Shown here: positions 47,725 to 59,062 of the stretch, one piece after another
Layout: each line of letters opens with the position of its first letter
How positions within the stretch are numbered: the first letter of the stretch is position 1
From: Capra hircus
Lineage: Eukaryota > Chordata > Mammalia > Artiodactyla > Bovidae
NCBI RefSeq assembly: GCF_001704415.2
Contig: NC_030827.1
Location: forward strand, 46,008,271 to 46,072,270
Direction: 5' to 3'
Length of the DNA: 64,000 nt
The notes under the pieces: model-generated
What the model saw: the letters and a program-made list of their open reading frames with translations, nothing else
What the model was told of the DNA's origin: nothing
Database searches by the model: none
Translations under genes and position numbers: made by a program

Positions 47725-48187
47725 AAGAAAATGAATATAGACATTGATAAGATAGGAAGTGGGTTACTTTTTTGGTGGATCTACCTTCTCAACTTAACTG
47801 CCCAAAATGGTAAAATAAATATTGCCTATGCAGAAGAGCTGAGTTCACAAATGGACCAGTTCCTGCTGCAAGAATACAGCCAGTATAATCAAAAACCAGA
47901 GGGAGAGGGAAAGGGTGGGATGATTTGGGAGAATGGCATTGAAACATGTATACTATCATGTAAGAATCAAATTGCCAGTCTATGTCCGATGCAGGATACA
48001 GCATGTTTGGGGCTGGTGCACGGGGATGACCCAGAGAGATGTTATGGGGAGGGAGGTGGGAGGGGGGTTCATGTTTGGGAACACATGTACACCCATGGTG
48101 GATTCATGTCAATGTATGGCAAAACCAATATAGTATTGTAAAGTAAAATAAAGTAAAAATTAAAATTAAAATAATAAAAAAAAAAAC
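47725..48187 (+). mobile_element. Young ruminant L1 (L1_BT-type) 3' end, plus
   Basis: Typical 3' UTR with 'gggtgggatgatttgggaga', 'ggggctggtgcacggggatg', a G-rich block at 48035-48068, and a (GTAAAATAAA)n tail with A run to 48187. A 7-bp repeat 'caatgaa' lies at 47719-47725 and again after the tail at 48187-48193. The 141-codon frame 47716-48141 lies in the UTR and is not known to be translated. Confidence 0.85.
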
Positions 48188-48616
48188 AATGAAATTCCTT
48201 GGCTGGTGACTGCAACTAGAATTAACCTATTGTTAGGGAACCCTGAGAAGTCAGTAACAAGCTTGAGCCCAAATAGGCAGCTGAAAACCTTATATCTTAG
48301 CAAATAAACCCTTCTGGTCCAAAAACACCCTCTGATCCAGCTTGAATACTACAAGGCGCTCACTAAATTTAAAATTATGTAAGAGAAAATAGTTACCCAT
48401 TCAAGTGATTAGGCTATTAAATCTTACATGAATTAGATTTTTTTAATATAGAGCTCTACCTCAGAGTGAAGCAACTGGAAATTTAGTAAACATCATTACT
48501 AATCTCCAAGGAAACGGCATTTAGTGTTTCAGAAACACACTAACATTCAGAGAAAGGCAATGGGTTAAAACTATGAAGATATATACAAATCAAAAGAAGA
48601 GTATAAATATGAGTTG
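48188..48616. other. Unassigned DNA
   Basis: No named repeat. Slightly GC-richer at 48190-48360. Confidence 0.35.
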
Positions 48617-48716
48617 GGCTTCCCCAATGGCTCAGTGGGTAAAGAATCTGCCTAGAATTCAGGAGACACAGGTTCAGTCCCTGGGTCAGGAAGATCTACT
48701 GGAGGAGCAAATGGCA
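48617..48716 (+). mobile_element. Bov-tA head half, plus
   Basis: tRNA-like head 'gggcttccccaatggctcag' and following ~100 bases; the tail half is missing. Confidence 0.85.
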
Positions 48717-49373
48717 AATGTTAGTGAGGTAGTGAAAAATCAGGATATTCAGTATACATAAAATCAAGGGGAAGAGCAGAGAGTTGAGTAACCAGACAAA
48801 AAAAGCTTACTGCAGGCTTTCTCAATCTTAGCACTATTAACATTTGGGGCAGATAATTCAATGTTTTGAAAAGCTCTCCCATGCAAACATCAATATCGCC
48901 AGACACTGCTAAATGTTCCATGGGTGTCAAAACCACTCATGATTGAGAATCAGTGGCTCAGATAAAGGTGTTAAGAAGTAGATAAAAAAAATTCATCCCT
49001 CTTTTATACATAAGAGCCAGGAATGAAGCAAAATCAAGCTGGGTCTTGGATATAAAACTTCAGTAATCCTTATTTTCTGCCTCAGCAATATATATATATT
49101 GTATATAATTATTGTCAGGCTTATTGTCAGGCTACTTATTATTTATATTTTATTTTAACTGCACAAGACATAAGTATGATTTTTACCCATATTAGATTAA
49201 TATTGGATAGATAGTAAATAATTTCCCAATCATATACGTAGTAAAGATCATTATTCAAAATCTATGAATAAGGATGACATTGGGCTACCTTAAATTTCTT
49301 TTATGCTTCCTACTTGGAGGTAGCAGTATTTGAACACCTTAGATCTAAAATTGGTAAGAACTGGTAAGTGTTT
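48717..49373. other. Unassigned DNA
   Basis: No repeat or gene recognised apart from a short TA run at 49089-49100. Confidence 0.4.
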
Positions 49374-49487
49374 TGTTGTTCAGTAGCTAAGTTGTGACTG
49401 AGTCTTTGTGACCCCATGGACTGTAGCACGTCAGGCTCCTCTGTCCTTCACTATCTCCCAGAGTTTGCTCAAATTCATGTCCGTTGA
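49374..49487 (-). mobile_element. BovB 3'-end fragment, minus
   Basis: 'gttgttcagtagctaagttg' to 'ctcaaattcatgtccgttga'. Confidence 0.85.
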
Positions 49488-50929
49488 AGCATTAGTATGC
49501 ACAGGAAGAATAATCAGCCTTCTCCTGATCAACTAGTTTCATTTATACTCTAGAGTAAATACTATTCCTCGCCTATATTAGCAATGTAGGAAACTCATAA
49601 AACTGAAGAAAAAATATTTAGTATTTCATATTTTGTGTTCACATTAACTCCTGCTTCACTGTGTTGGCATCATATTTCTGGATTGCATATATCACTGGTC
49701 TTATTTCACGGTACATACATTTTATGTATTTTTCTAAGCAACCTCAAAGTCACTCTAGGAATCTCTTCATAGGATATGGTTTATTTGCCGATATCTAAGA
49801 AGTTAAATGACATGGCTTGTGATGCTGCATAAACCCATGTAAAATTTCAACTCATCGTGAATTTAAATAGTATTTATATCTTTGTTTAAATACATTTAAC
49901 AGTCTCCTTATTTGCAAAGCTATGTGTGTTTTATTTTTTTGGTATATTTATAATATATTCAAAGCACAGAGTTTAGTTCTAACCACACAAAAGATCTTCA
50001 AAAGTTAAATGATTCATTTTCATTGATTTTATTGCTGTCAGAATTTTTTTTTTTAAATCATGAAGTATCTCTTTAGTGCTTAGATGCAGATTAAAGAATC
50101 TTTATTGAGGCCATTTTTTAATATTAATTCATTTATATTGATAGGATCATGCTTTATATGCATCTATGTATAACAAACATGATGACAAAAACTTACAAAA
50201 TTTTGTCCTCTTCTTTTTATTTCCCCAAAGTGAAATGGTTATCAACATGACTCACTCTGAATTTGCTTCAACATGATGACTACTTTATTCGCTCAAATAA
50301 CTGGCTAACTAGATATACAATATCCAGGCGTTCACTTAACAGAAATAGTGCTTATAGGAACACAGCAGCTTGATGTGAAAAAAAAAAAATGCACATTTGA
50401 AAAAGTTTTCTAGTCTCAAATTACTAATCAGTTCATTTCATCAGAAATAAGTCAACAGAATATTACTGGGCATGCCAAAAATGATGGAAAAAACTGTCCT
50501 TGGAGAAAGTAAGTTCTTAATAAATATTTATTACATAAATCAACAGGAACTGTCTTCTTATTGAAGTAGATAAAGAAGTATTTGAGATATGTACTTATCT
50601 CAAGATGTTTACATAAACTAAGATTACTATGAGATAACCACATGACTGGAGCTTAAAAGATGTACTTAAAAACTGTTACAAACTATAAATATTCTGGGAG
50701 GTTTGCTTTATAGGTTTTCCAGCTAAAACATTTTCAATAATATGAGATTTCACTCAGATTTTGAAAAGTAAATGCACACAGTTAGTGAGAAAATTGATAA
50801 TATGTGTTCTAATAAAAGGGATAAAATGATAACTGGGGGAAAAAATAAGTGAAAATATGGGGGACATACATTCTTGGAAGGTAGAGGGGGAAAAAAACAT
50901 AATCTTGTGGCTTTTTGCCAGATGGATAT
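49488..50929. other. Unassigned AT-rich DNA
   Basis: 1.4 kb with A/T runs (for example 50381-50390). No repeat or gene recognised. Confidence 0.4.
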
Positions 50930-51115
50930 GAGTTTATATTTGGAATAGAGGGAGCAAGTGCAGAAGCAAGAACAGTATGAAATTTATTGCAATTATCCAA
51001 ACACGAAGTAATAAGAGGCTGAACTAACCAAATGGCAGTAGAATAGAAATGACAGATGTATGAGATGCTACACATGATGAATCAACTCCCATCTTTTCAA
51101 CCTCCAAAACAGCCT
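50930..51115 (-). mobile_element. L2 fragment, minus
   Basis: 'tttattgcaattatccaaac' and 'agaggctgaactaaccaaat' match the reverse of the L2 ORF2 C-terminal part. Short and diverged. Confidence 0.45.
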
Positions 51116-51561
51116 GGATAATTAAATATGCTGATAATACAAATTTATGGGAGTGGTAAACACAAGGCAACATAAATGAGAATTTGAAAGGGACTGGATG
51201 TTTTGATAAACAAGCTAGTTGGCAAGCACATTTAAATGACAGCTCCTGTGAAGAAAAATATGTTCAATAATAATTAAGCACCATCAAGAATTAATGGTTT
51301 GATTCATGAAGGAATTATGCTTGTATTATAGGCAATGGAACCCATAGTTACATCTATCATCTCCAGAAAATAACACTCATCACATTTGAAAATTTATAAA
51401 ACATTTTTACACTCATTAATTCATTTGCTATTAAAAGGAAAGAAGCAAAGACATAGCTTAAACTGTGACATGCATTTTGTAAGTTCAGTTACATGTTGAT
51501 ATCATCATGTGGCCACGCCATTGCCTGGGAATGCATTCGAGGCTGTGTGAACGGATATAGT
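51116..51561. other. Unassigned DNA
   Basis: No repeat or gene recognised. Confidence 0.35.
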
Positions 51562-51579
51562 TAGGCAGAGATATCATTG

Positions 51580-51789
51580 TTGTTGTTTAGTCTCTAAGTT
51601 GTGCCTGACTCTTTGTGACCCCATGGACTGTAGCCCAGCAGGCTTCTCCATCCATGGGATTTCCCAGGCAAGAGTACTGGAGTAGATTGCCATTTCCTTC
51701 TCCAGGAAATCTTCCCAACCCAGGGACTGAACCCATATCTCTTGCATTAGCTGGTGAATTCTTTACTACTGAGCCACCAGGGAAGCCCC
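51580..51789 (-). mobile_element. Bov-tA SINE with 18-bp target duplication
   Basis: Full-length minus copy. Direct repeats 51562-51579 ('taggcagagatatcattg') and 51790-51807 ('taggcagagatataattg') differ at one base. Confidence 0.95.
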
Positions 51790-51935
51790 TAGGCAGAGAT
51801 ATAATTGCATTTATATGCTTAAGAAGATGTATTAGTCATGGCCTGTCTAGAAAAATATGTCATTGTGGAGAGTCTAAAATTTAAAAATATGGGCATTTAT
51901 TTCAGATTAATAAAAGCAAGGAGCTTTCGTTTCAA

Positions 51936-52246
51936 AGTGAAAGTGAAAGTTGCTCAGTCGTGTCCAACTCTTTGCAACCCCAATGGACTGTAGTGCATGG
52001 AATTCTCCAGGCCAGAATACTGGAGTGGGTAGCCTTTCCCTTCCCCAGGGGATCTTCTCAACCCAGGGATCAAACCCAGGTCTCCCACGTTGCAGGTGGA
52101 TTCTTTACCAGCTGGAGTGGGTAGCCTATCCCTTCTCCGGCAGATCTTCCTGACCCAGGAAACAAATCGGGGTGTCCCGCATTGCGCGTGGATTCTTTAC
52201 CAGCTGAGCTACCAGGATTCTTTGCCTGTGGAGCTACCAGGGAACC
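51936..52246 (-). mobile_element. Bov-tA SINE with internal tandem duplications
   Basis: Minus-strand Bov-tA in which a 92-bp part is repeated (52022-52113 and 52114-52205), followed by a 25-bp repeat of its end (52191-52215 and 52216-52240). The copies are diverged from each other. Confidence 0.85.
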
Positions 52247-53403
52247 TCATCATTTCAAAAGCAGAAGGAAAGGGAAGTGACATGATCTCCACAGGAATTG
52301 TGCCCTTTGATGTAGAAATGTAACCAATCTGTGGAAAACTGGAAGAAAGTGAGCTAGAAAATTCACACTTCACTCCTACCCATCTCCTGTCCTCTGATCT
52401 CTTGCTATCTGTTAATGGCCAAACCCAACCATAAGCAAGAGATAAAGGAATATGTTTGCCCAGAATGTGTGAGTAAGTCTCTCAGGGCAAGAGAAGGGTA
52501 GAATGGCATAGTAAGTGGCTCTGGAAGAAAAAAAATAAGGAAAATATCCAGCAAATAATTTGCAGCATGTCTTTCATACAAGGAAGAACAAAAAATAGCT
52601 GGAATAAATTATAAGAGAGAATATGCATCTTCCTTACCCATAGCTTCCCCAGGCAAAGGATCAAAAACATTTTTTCCTGAAGAAGATTGCTCTGACTCAT
52701 ATCATGTTTGTCAAGTGAAAATATCCTGATCTAAATTACAACTACAGCTTCAACATGCCCCACAGTAATAAAAACACTATGTGTTTAAATACAAAGCAGT
52801 TTTCTCAAGCTCTGGATAAATCCTGTATAAAGTGACTGTGCAATTTTTCTGGCTCCCATAGTCTTTCTAAATAGCTTTGTACAGATTAGGATGCTATTTC
52901 ACCTTTTCTTATATACCTGAAGCAGAGTTCAATTACCAGAGATGATTTAGGTGTGATTCATTCTTTCACTATTTATGAAGTCATTGAAAACACAGGACTT
53001 CAGTAGAATAGTTAAATTCAAGTTATTCCCATAGCCATTTCATAAATAAATAGTTTGCATGTTCAAAATGTCAAGACCATGATAAAATTCACCAATATGA
53101 TTGGCTTTGGCCATTTAATCATGAGGACAGTGCTGTGCATCATTTCTGCCAGGCTCCATTTAAGAGCCAGTGCACATTTCTCCACATTATTCTCCCTCAT
53201 TATAGTTCACTGAAGTCTAGCACCATAAAGCTCCAGCATGATATGGTAGAGACTGCATCAGCTTTGACACTTATTTGATTATAATGAGCTGAGTCCCCCG
53301 GTTGACCACCATAAAACATGGAGAAAGAGTGAGAATTAACTTTTGTTGTTTTAACACCCTTAATTTGGGGGGACAGTTTGGTACTACAGTATAAACCTAG
53401 CCA
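52247..53403. other. Unassigned DNA; 53080-53290 looks conserved
   Basis: No repeat name fits. 53080-53290 is of balanced composition with motifs such as 'ggccatttaatcatgaggac' and 'tgattataatgagctgagtc', typical in look of conserved non-coding DNA. Not tested. Confidence 0.25.
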
Positions 53404-53787
53404 ATTCTCTTAATTAACTTGGGCTTCTATAGCAAAATGCCATAAACTCTGTAGCTTGCAAACAATGGAAATTTATTTCTGTAGTTGTGGAAGATGGAAG
53501 TTTGAGATCAGGATGTTACTTTGTTAGTTCTTTTTATGGCGATGGATTTTCCACTTCTCATTGTATCCTCAAATGGCAGAAAAAGAGCTAGAGACCTCTT
53601 TGACTTTTTTCTTATAGGGACACCTGTCCCATCCATGAGGGCTCTACTTAATTATCTCCCTCTAAATATCATCACACTGGGATTTGAGTTTCAACATTTG
53701 AATCTGGATGGGGACACAAACTTTCGGTCCATAACACCAATCTTGCACATTCTCCTTAAGGATTTACCCAATTACTACTTGTAATTT
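53404..53787 (-). mobile_element. MLT1 (MaLR) LTR, minus
   Basis: Starts 'ttaacttgggcttctatagc', runs through 'tagggacacctgtcccatcc' and 'gggatttgagtttcaacatt', ends near 'gtccataacacc'. The 87-codon frame 53521-53784 lies in it and is chance. Confidence 0.7.
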
Positions 53788-54090
53788 TCCAAAAGAACAC
53801 CAGTCCATGTACATAGAACTAGGTTAAGTCCAACAATTGTGTCATGCTTCTTTCTCTAGGCATGATTATATTTATGCATGGTCCTTCTCCTGAAATGCAC
53901 TTCTTACCATTCCTTGCCTCACTGACTCTTTGCAGGCCCACCAGATTACCTTACTCACATAAAAGCAGTGCTGAGCTAGAGCCAGTTCATATCTACCTGT
54001 AAGGGTCAGGTGTTAAATTTTTAGCAACTCTGTAATCCAATCTTTAAAGAGCTTAAAATTGAATTATATAACTTATAATTAAAGTCCATT
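53788..54090. other. Unassigned DNA
   Basis: No repeat or gene recognised. Confidence 0.35.
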
Positions 54091-54100
54091 AAAAATGCAT

Positions 54101-54370
54101 GGAGAAGGCAATGGCACCCCACTCCAGTACTCTTGCCTGGAGAATCCCATGGATGGAGGAGCCTGGTAGGCTGCAGTCCGTGGGGTCACTAAGGGTCAGA
54201 CACGACTGAGCGACTTCACTTTCACTTTCCACTTTAATGCACTGGAGAAGGAAATGGCAACCCACTCCAGTGTTTTTGCCTGGAGAATCCCAGGGATGGC
54301 GGAGCCTGGTGGGCTGCCGCCTATGGGGTCACACAGAGTCGGACACGACTGAAGTGACTTAGCAGGTGGC
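54101..54370 (+). mobile_element. BOV-A2 SINE, two units, exact target duplication
   Basis: Both units present and little diverged. 'aaaaatgcat' at 54091-54100 is repeated exactly at 54371-54380. Confidence 0.97.
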
Positions 54371-54380
54371 AAAAATGCAT

Positions 54381-54957
54381 ACTCAAAACTCATCATTTCC
54401 CTTTTATTTTATTATTTTCTATTTCTTGAGGTAATTTACATCTATTTTCTATGTATGAGGAAAATAATCATAAGTTGCACTACTATGTATCTCTTCCCAG
54501 CTCTGTGTTCAATGAGAGGTAGGTAGTGGCAATATTTATAGCAAAGGTATTAAATGCTACAAGACAGGGCTGGATTGATATTTTACATATTATCTAGGCT
54601 TAGGAAAGTGTTGGAAGGAATGTTAATAAAGTAGATTATACTTTAAAATATATACAAATACATACAAAAATGATGAAATGTTTTTTCTTTTCCAGTATTC
54701 AAAACCTATTACTTAACTTAGCAAAGAAATTAGTCATATTCTTGATGAACAAGCACAGTTCTGACATACATTTTCATTGTTTTATTATTATTTTACTCAC
54801 TGACATGTGAAAATATAAACCAACATTCATGGCAGAACTACACCTTGACTGCCAGTTTTTAAACATTAACTGTCACACCACTGCACAAAAGTTGCCTTGT
54901 TCACTAAGATTTTTTCCATAATCTTCTTTCAGCAATTTCTTCATGATAATCTAACTA
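54381..54957. other. Unassigned AT-rich DNA
   Basis: No repeat or gene recognised. Confidence 0.4.
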
Positions 54958-55065
54958 TTGTAGACTGAATGTCTGTGTCTCCTCAAAATTCATGTGTTAA
55001 GGTTTTAACCCCCAAGATGACTGTATTTGAACATTGGGTCAGAGAGGAAATGATTAAAATTAGTC
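54958..55065 (+). mobile_element. MLT1 LTR, left piece
   Basis: 'gactgaatgtctgtgtctcc', 'aaaattcatgtgttaaggtt' are the MLT1 5' end in plus orientation. Cut off by BovB at about 55066. Confidence 0.65.
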
Positions 55066-56107
55066 CGTAACGGTGGTTGCTGTTTTGTGACCCCATGAAC
55101 TTCAGCACGTCAGGTTCCCTGTCCTTCACTATCTTCCTGAGTTTGCTCAAACCCATGTCTGCTGAGCCAGTGATGCCATCCAACCATCTCATTGTCTGTT
55201 GTCCCCTTCTCCTCCTGCCCTCAATCTTTCCCAGCTTCAGAGTCTTTTCAAATGAGCTGGCTTTTCACATTAGGTGGCCAAAGTTTTGGAGTTTCAGCTT
55301 CAGAACTAGTCCTTCCAGTGAATATTCAGGGTTGATTTCCTTTAGGATTGACTGGTTTGATCTCTTTGCTGTCCAAGGGACTGGCAAGAGTCTTCTCCAA
55401 CACCACAGTTAGAAAGCATCAGTTCCTTGCCACTCAGCCTTCTTTATGGTCCAGCTGTCACATCCATACATGACTACAGGAAAAAACATAGCCTTGAATA
55501 TATGGACCTTTGCTGGCAAAGTGATGTCTCTGCTTTTTAATAAACTATATAAGTTTGTCATAGCTTTCCTCCAAGGAGAAAAGGCCTTTTAATTTCTTGG
55601 CTTCAGTCGCCATCCACAGTGATTTTGGAGCCCAAGAGAATAAAATCTGTCACTGTTTTCACTTTTTGTCCCATCTATTTGCCATGAAATGATGGGACTG
55701 TTTCCCATGCTCTTAGTTTTTTGAATGTTGACTTTTAGGCCAGCTTTTTCACGCTTCCTTTTACTGTCATCAAGAGGTCTTTTGTTCCTCTTCACTTTCT
55801 GCCATTAGAGTGGTAATACTGCATATCTGAGGTTGTTGATATTTCTACCAGCTATCTTGATTCCAGTTTGTGATTCCTTCAGCCTGGCATTTTTGCATGA
55901 TGTACTTTGCATATGAATTAAATACGCAAGGTAATAATATGCCTTGATGTACTTCTTTCCCAATTTTGGACCAGTTCATTGTTCTATGTCTAGTTCAAAC
56001 TGTTGCTTCTTGTACTGCATACAAGTTTCTTAGGAGGCAGGTAAAGTGGTCTGTTTGTTGTGATCCACATAATCAACGACTTTAGTGTAGTCAATGAAGC
56101 AGAACTG
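55066..56107 (-). mobile_element. BovB 3' half, minus
   Basis: From the 3' end at 55066 to the RT motif A region at 56107 ('tagtgtagtcaatgaagcag'). Several small deletions, for example near 56050 and in the RT box at 55815-55825. Inserted within an MLT1 LTR. Confidence 0.9.
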
Positions 56108-56112
56108 TGAAA

Positions 56113-56165
56113 AGTAAATTGTAGTTGAAATCTGTTTTGTAGCACAGTCTGAGCAGACTAAGAAC
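56113..56165 (+). mobile_element. MLT1 LTR, right piece
   Basis: 'ctgttttgtagcacagtctg' and 'agcagactaagaa' resemble the MLT1 3' end. If correct, BovB split this LTR and the middle of the LTR is lost. Confidence 0.45.
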
Positions 56166-56302
56166 CAACCTAATCTGAATAATTTCCTAACTGCTCTTAG
56201 TGCTCCCTTAGCATAATATTACTGGAGAACCTATTATTCTCCAGTATAAATGTTTCAATTAGTCATAATCAGTACAAAAAAGTTATTATTATACCATAAA
56301 TG

Positions 56303-56518
56303 AGGGCTTCCCAGTCGGTACAGTGGTAAAGAATCTGCCTGCCAATGCAGGAGACACAAGAGATGTGCATTCAATTTCTGGGTTGGGAAGATCCTCTGGA
56401 GGAGGAAGTGGCAACCTGTTTCAGTATTCTTGTCTAGAAAATCCCATGGACAGAGGAGCCTGGCAGGCTGCAACCCACAGGGTCACGAAGAGATGGAGAC
56501 ACGACTGAGCAATTGAGT
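56303..56518 (+). mobile_element. Bov-tA SINE, plus
   Basis: Full length, 'gggcttcccagtcggtacag' to 'acacgactgagcaattgag', with a ~10 base insertion near 56358. Confidence 0.9.
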
Positions 56519-57570
56519 ACCCATGCATACTGTGTAAGAAGTCTTTTCTAAATGATGGGGATGTAGCTTTGAACAAATCATAAAGGTCTTTCCTCTTAAG
56601 GAGATTATACTCTAGTGTAGAGAGACAAAATAAATGAATAAATAATACCAATAAAATAAGATCCCTTATGGGAATCATAAAATGAAAGCAGGCAATGTTG
56701 AAAACAAGTGATTGTGAAGAGAGGGAATTGTGTGCATCAGGTGGTAATGATTCGCTCCTTGAAATGAATATTATCATTTGCTCTCAGGATTCCCAGCTTC
56801 CTGCTTTCAGGAATGAAACATTCTTCTGCTAGCTGTTGAGAGTCTTGGGGATTGCCTTTTCACAGCTGAGTCTTCCTTGAAAAATTGCCCATAGTTGAAG
56901 TGAGTTGGCTCTGTAAATAACTCCCTTCCTTGTATGTAACACACATCCAGTGACTGGACCATAAATGGTTAAAGGGTCCTGGCTTCCTTGTCTCAATCCA
57001 GGCAATTCTGTATGTTTAGCCAGTTCCGCAGCTCCCCTTGCGACTAGCTGAAGTTATTGTATCACTGATTCAGCAACCAACTGTTCTTCCTCTGCACAAT
57101 CTTTCTTCCTTAATTCCCCACAGCAGTTAGTGTTGAAAACCTTTTCCATCAATATTTCTACATACAAATATCTCTCTGACAGAAGCTATTTCATGGGTAG
57201 TCCGGCTAATAATAGTTGGAAATAGGAGTGGTCAAAAAAAAAAAAAAAAAGCTAAAATGGAATATCTGACCTGAATTAACCACTGACCAGTTGGAAAAGA
57301 GCTTCCCTTCACTGGTGGTGGATGGACTGTGGACAGCCCTTGACACAGGGGCCCAGCGCAGGGGCAGTGTTACAAATGTGCAGTTATTAAAACTACCACT
57401 AGTGGTGAAATAAGATGGTACACCATTGAATGAAAATGTACTAGTTCAATAAAAGTAGCAGATGTCTTGAAGTATAGGGAAAGTAGTAATCATAAGGACA
57501 ACAGAATCGGGCTACTGTTACTGGGACAATTGTTACACTGGAGAAAGACGGTAAGAGACTGAGAGTGATT
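56519..57570. other. Unassigned DNA, GC-richer at 56780-57235
   Basis: 56540-56660 weakly resembles an old L2/MIR-type repeat. 56780-57235 is richer in C and T and ends at an A run (57235-57252); it may be an old LTR or retrocopy, but I cannot name it. Confidence 0.3.
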
Positions 57571-57841
57571 GTTGTTGTTCAGTCACTAAGTCGCGTCCAA
57601 CTTTTTGCAACCCCATGGACTGCAGCATGTCAGGCTCCTCTGTCTTCTACTATCTCCCAGAGCTTGCTTAAATGCATGCACATGGAATAGCTGATGCTAC
57701 CTATTGATCTTATCCTCTACCACCCCCTTCTCCATTTGCCTTCAATCTTTCCCAGCAGCAGGATATTTTCCAATCAGTCCACTCTTCACATTAGGTGGCC
57801 AAAGAACTGGAGCTTCAGCTTCAGCATCATTCCTTCTAATT
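57571..57841 (-). mobile_element. BovB 3'-end fragment, minus
   Basis: 'gttgttcagtcactaagtcg' to 'cagcatcattccttctaat', about 270 bases. Confidence 0.9.
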
Positions 57842-58609
57842 TAAACACTAAAGTGTGAATATAATAAGCAGTCCTGGCAGCATGTAAGTACACTCTTGAA
57901 GTTTAAGGAAAAAAGATCAGCATCATGCCCACAGCTTAGTTATTAGAAAATTCCTGAGAAGTTTGAATTTTCAGTCTGGAAATATTTGGCTACCAAAAAA
58001 AAAAAAAAAAAAAAAAAAGGCATTCATTGGGAAGGAATGGGAAAGTGTGGTTTTAAATGAAGACATGTTACAAACAATTCAAAATCAGAAATCTAAAAGA
58101 TATACCTGACCTTCTGAGCCTGTGGAAGTGAGCCAAATCCTTTCATTTAAATACCAGAAGACAGAGTTTAACTTATAGGAAGAGAGTTGGTTATATGAAA
58201 ACACACGTCCTGCCCAGTGTCTGGCTTCACTTCCCCCCAACCCTGATCATCAGAAAAAAACTAGGATACAGGTACAACATAACAGTTTGAGAGGTGCTGA
58301 GTATCCTAAGGGAGAAAAGGCATTACCTCCCCAAATAGAAGCCAATAAAAGTCAGCGCGTATCACTAAGAAGATACGGTTGAGATTAGATTCTGAGAGTG
58401 CTATGTCAGGGGAACAAAACATCAAGGTATTGGTAAGGAAATATTTATAATTTTAGGAGCATTATCCTGGGACACAAAAGTTAATAGTTGATTAATGCTC
58501 TGAAAGACAGTGTTCTTCATTACTAGAATTGGTCTTAAAAATTCAGAGAAAGCAACTGAAGTAGGAATTCCAGAACCATTATGGCAGACACTGTGAGTAC
58601 AATTTGAAA
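57842..58609. other. Unassigned DNA with an orphan A24 run
   Basis: 57995-58018 is 24 A in a row, with no retroelement or AATAAA recognised upstream. The rest is unassigned. Confidence 0.4.
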
Positions 58610-59062
58610 TACTTGGAGGATGCAAACTTGCAAATTTTAATAGAAGATGAGTAAGTTCTGGAGATCTAATGCACATACTGTGATCAGAGTCAACAACAAT
58701 GTATTTTCAAAATTGCTAGGAGATTAAATTTTAAATGTTCTAATTACTAAAAAGAAACTGTTTTTATGACAGATATCTGAATTAGTTAAAGCTATGCTGG
58801 TAACCTGGAGAAGGAAATGGCAAGCCACTCCACTATTCTTGCCTAGAGAATCCTGTGGACAGAGGAGCCTGGTGGGCTGCCATCTATGGGGTCGCACGGA
58901 GTCGGACACAACTGAAGCTGCTTAGCAGCAGCAGCAGCAGCAGCAGCATGCTGGTAATCATAGTAATCATATTGCAATATGTAAATGTATTAAATCAATA
59001 TATCATACACCTTAAACTTAGACATAAACTTATACAATGTCATATGTAAATTACATATCTAG
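58610..59062 (+). mobile_element. L1M-type 3' end, plus, carrying a SINE
   Basis: 'agtaagttctggagatctaa' on the left and 'catacaccttaaacttagac' on the right are consecutive parts of one L1M 3' end, parted by the SINE at 58804-58947. Confidence 0.65.
58804..58947 (+). mobile_element. BOV-A2 half unit with (GCA)8 tail and target duplication
   Basis: 'ggagaaggaaatggcaagcc' to a (GCA)8 run (58925-58948). 'atgctggtaa' at 58794-58803 is repeated exactly at 58948-58957. Confidence 0.95.

Noticed and set aside
47716..48141. 141-codon open frame on the plus strand
   Set aside because: It lies almost entirely in the 3' UTR of a ruminant L1, a region that is often open by composition and is not a known gene.
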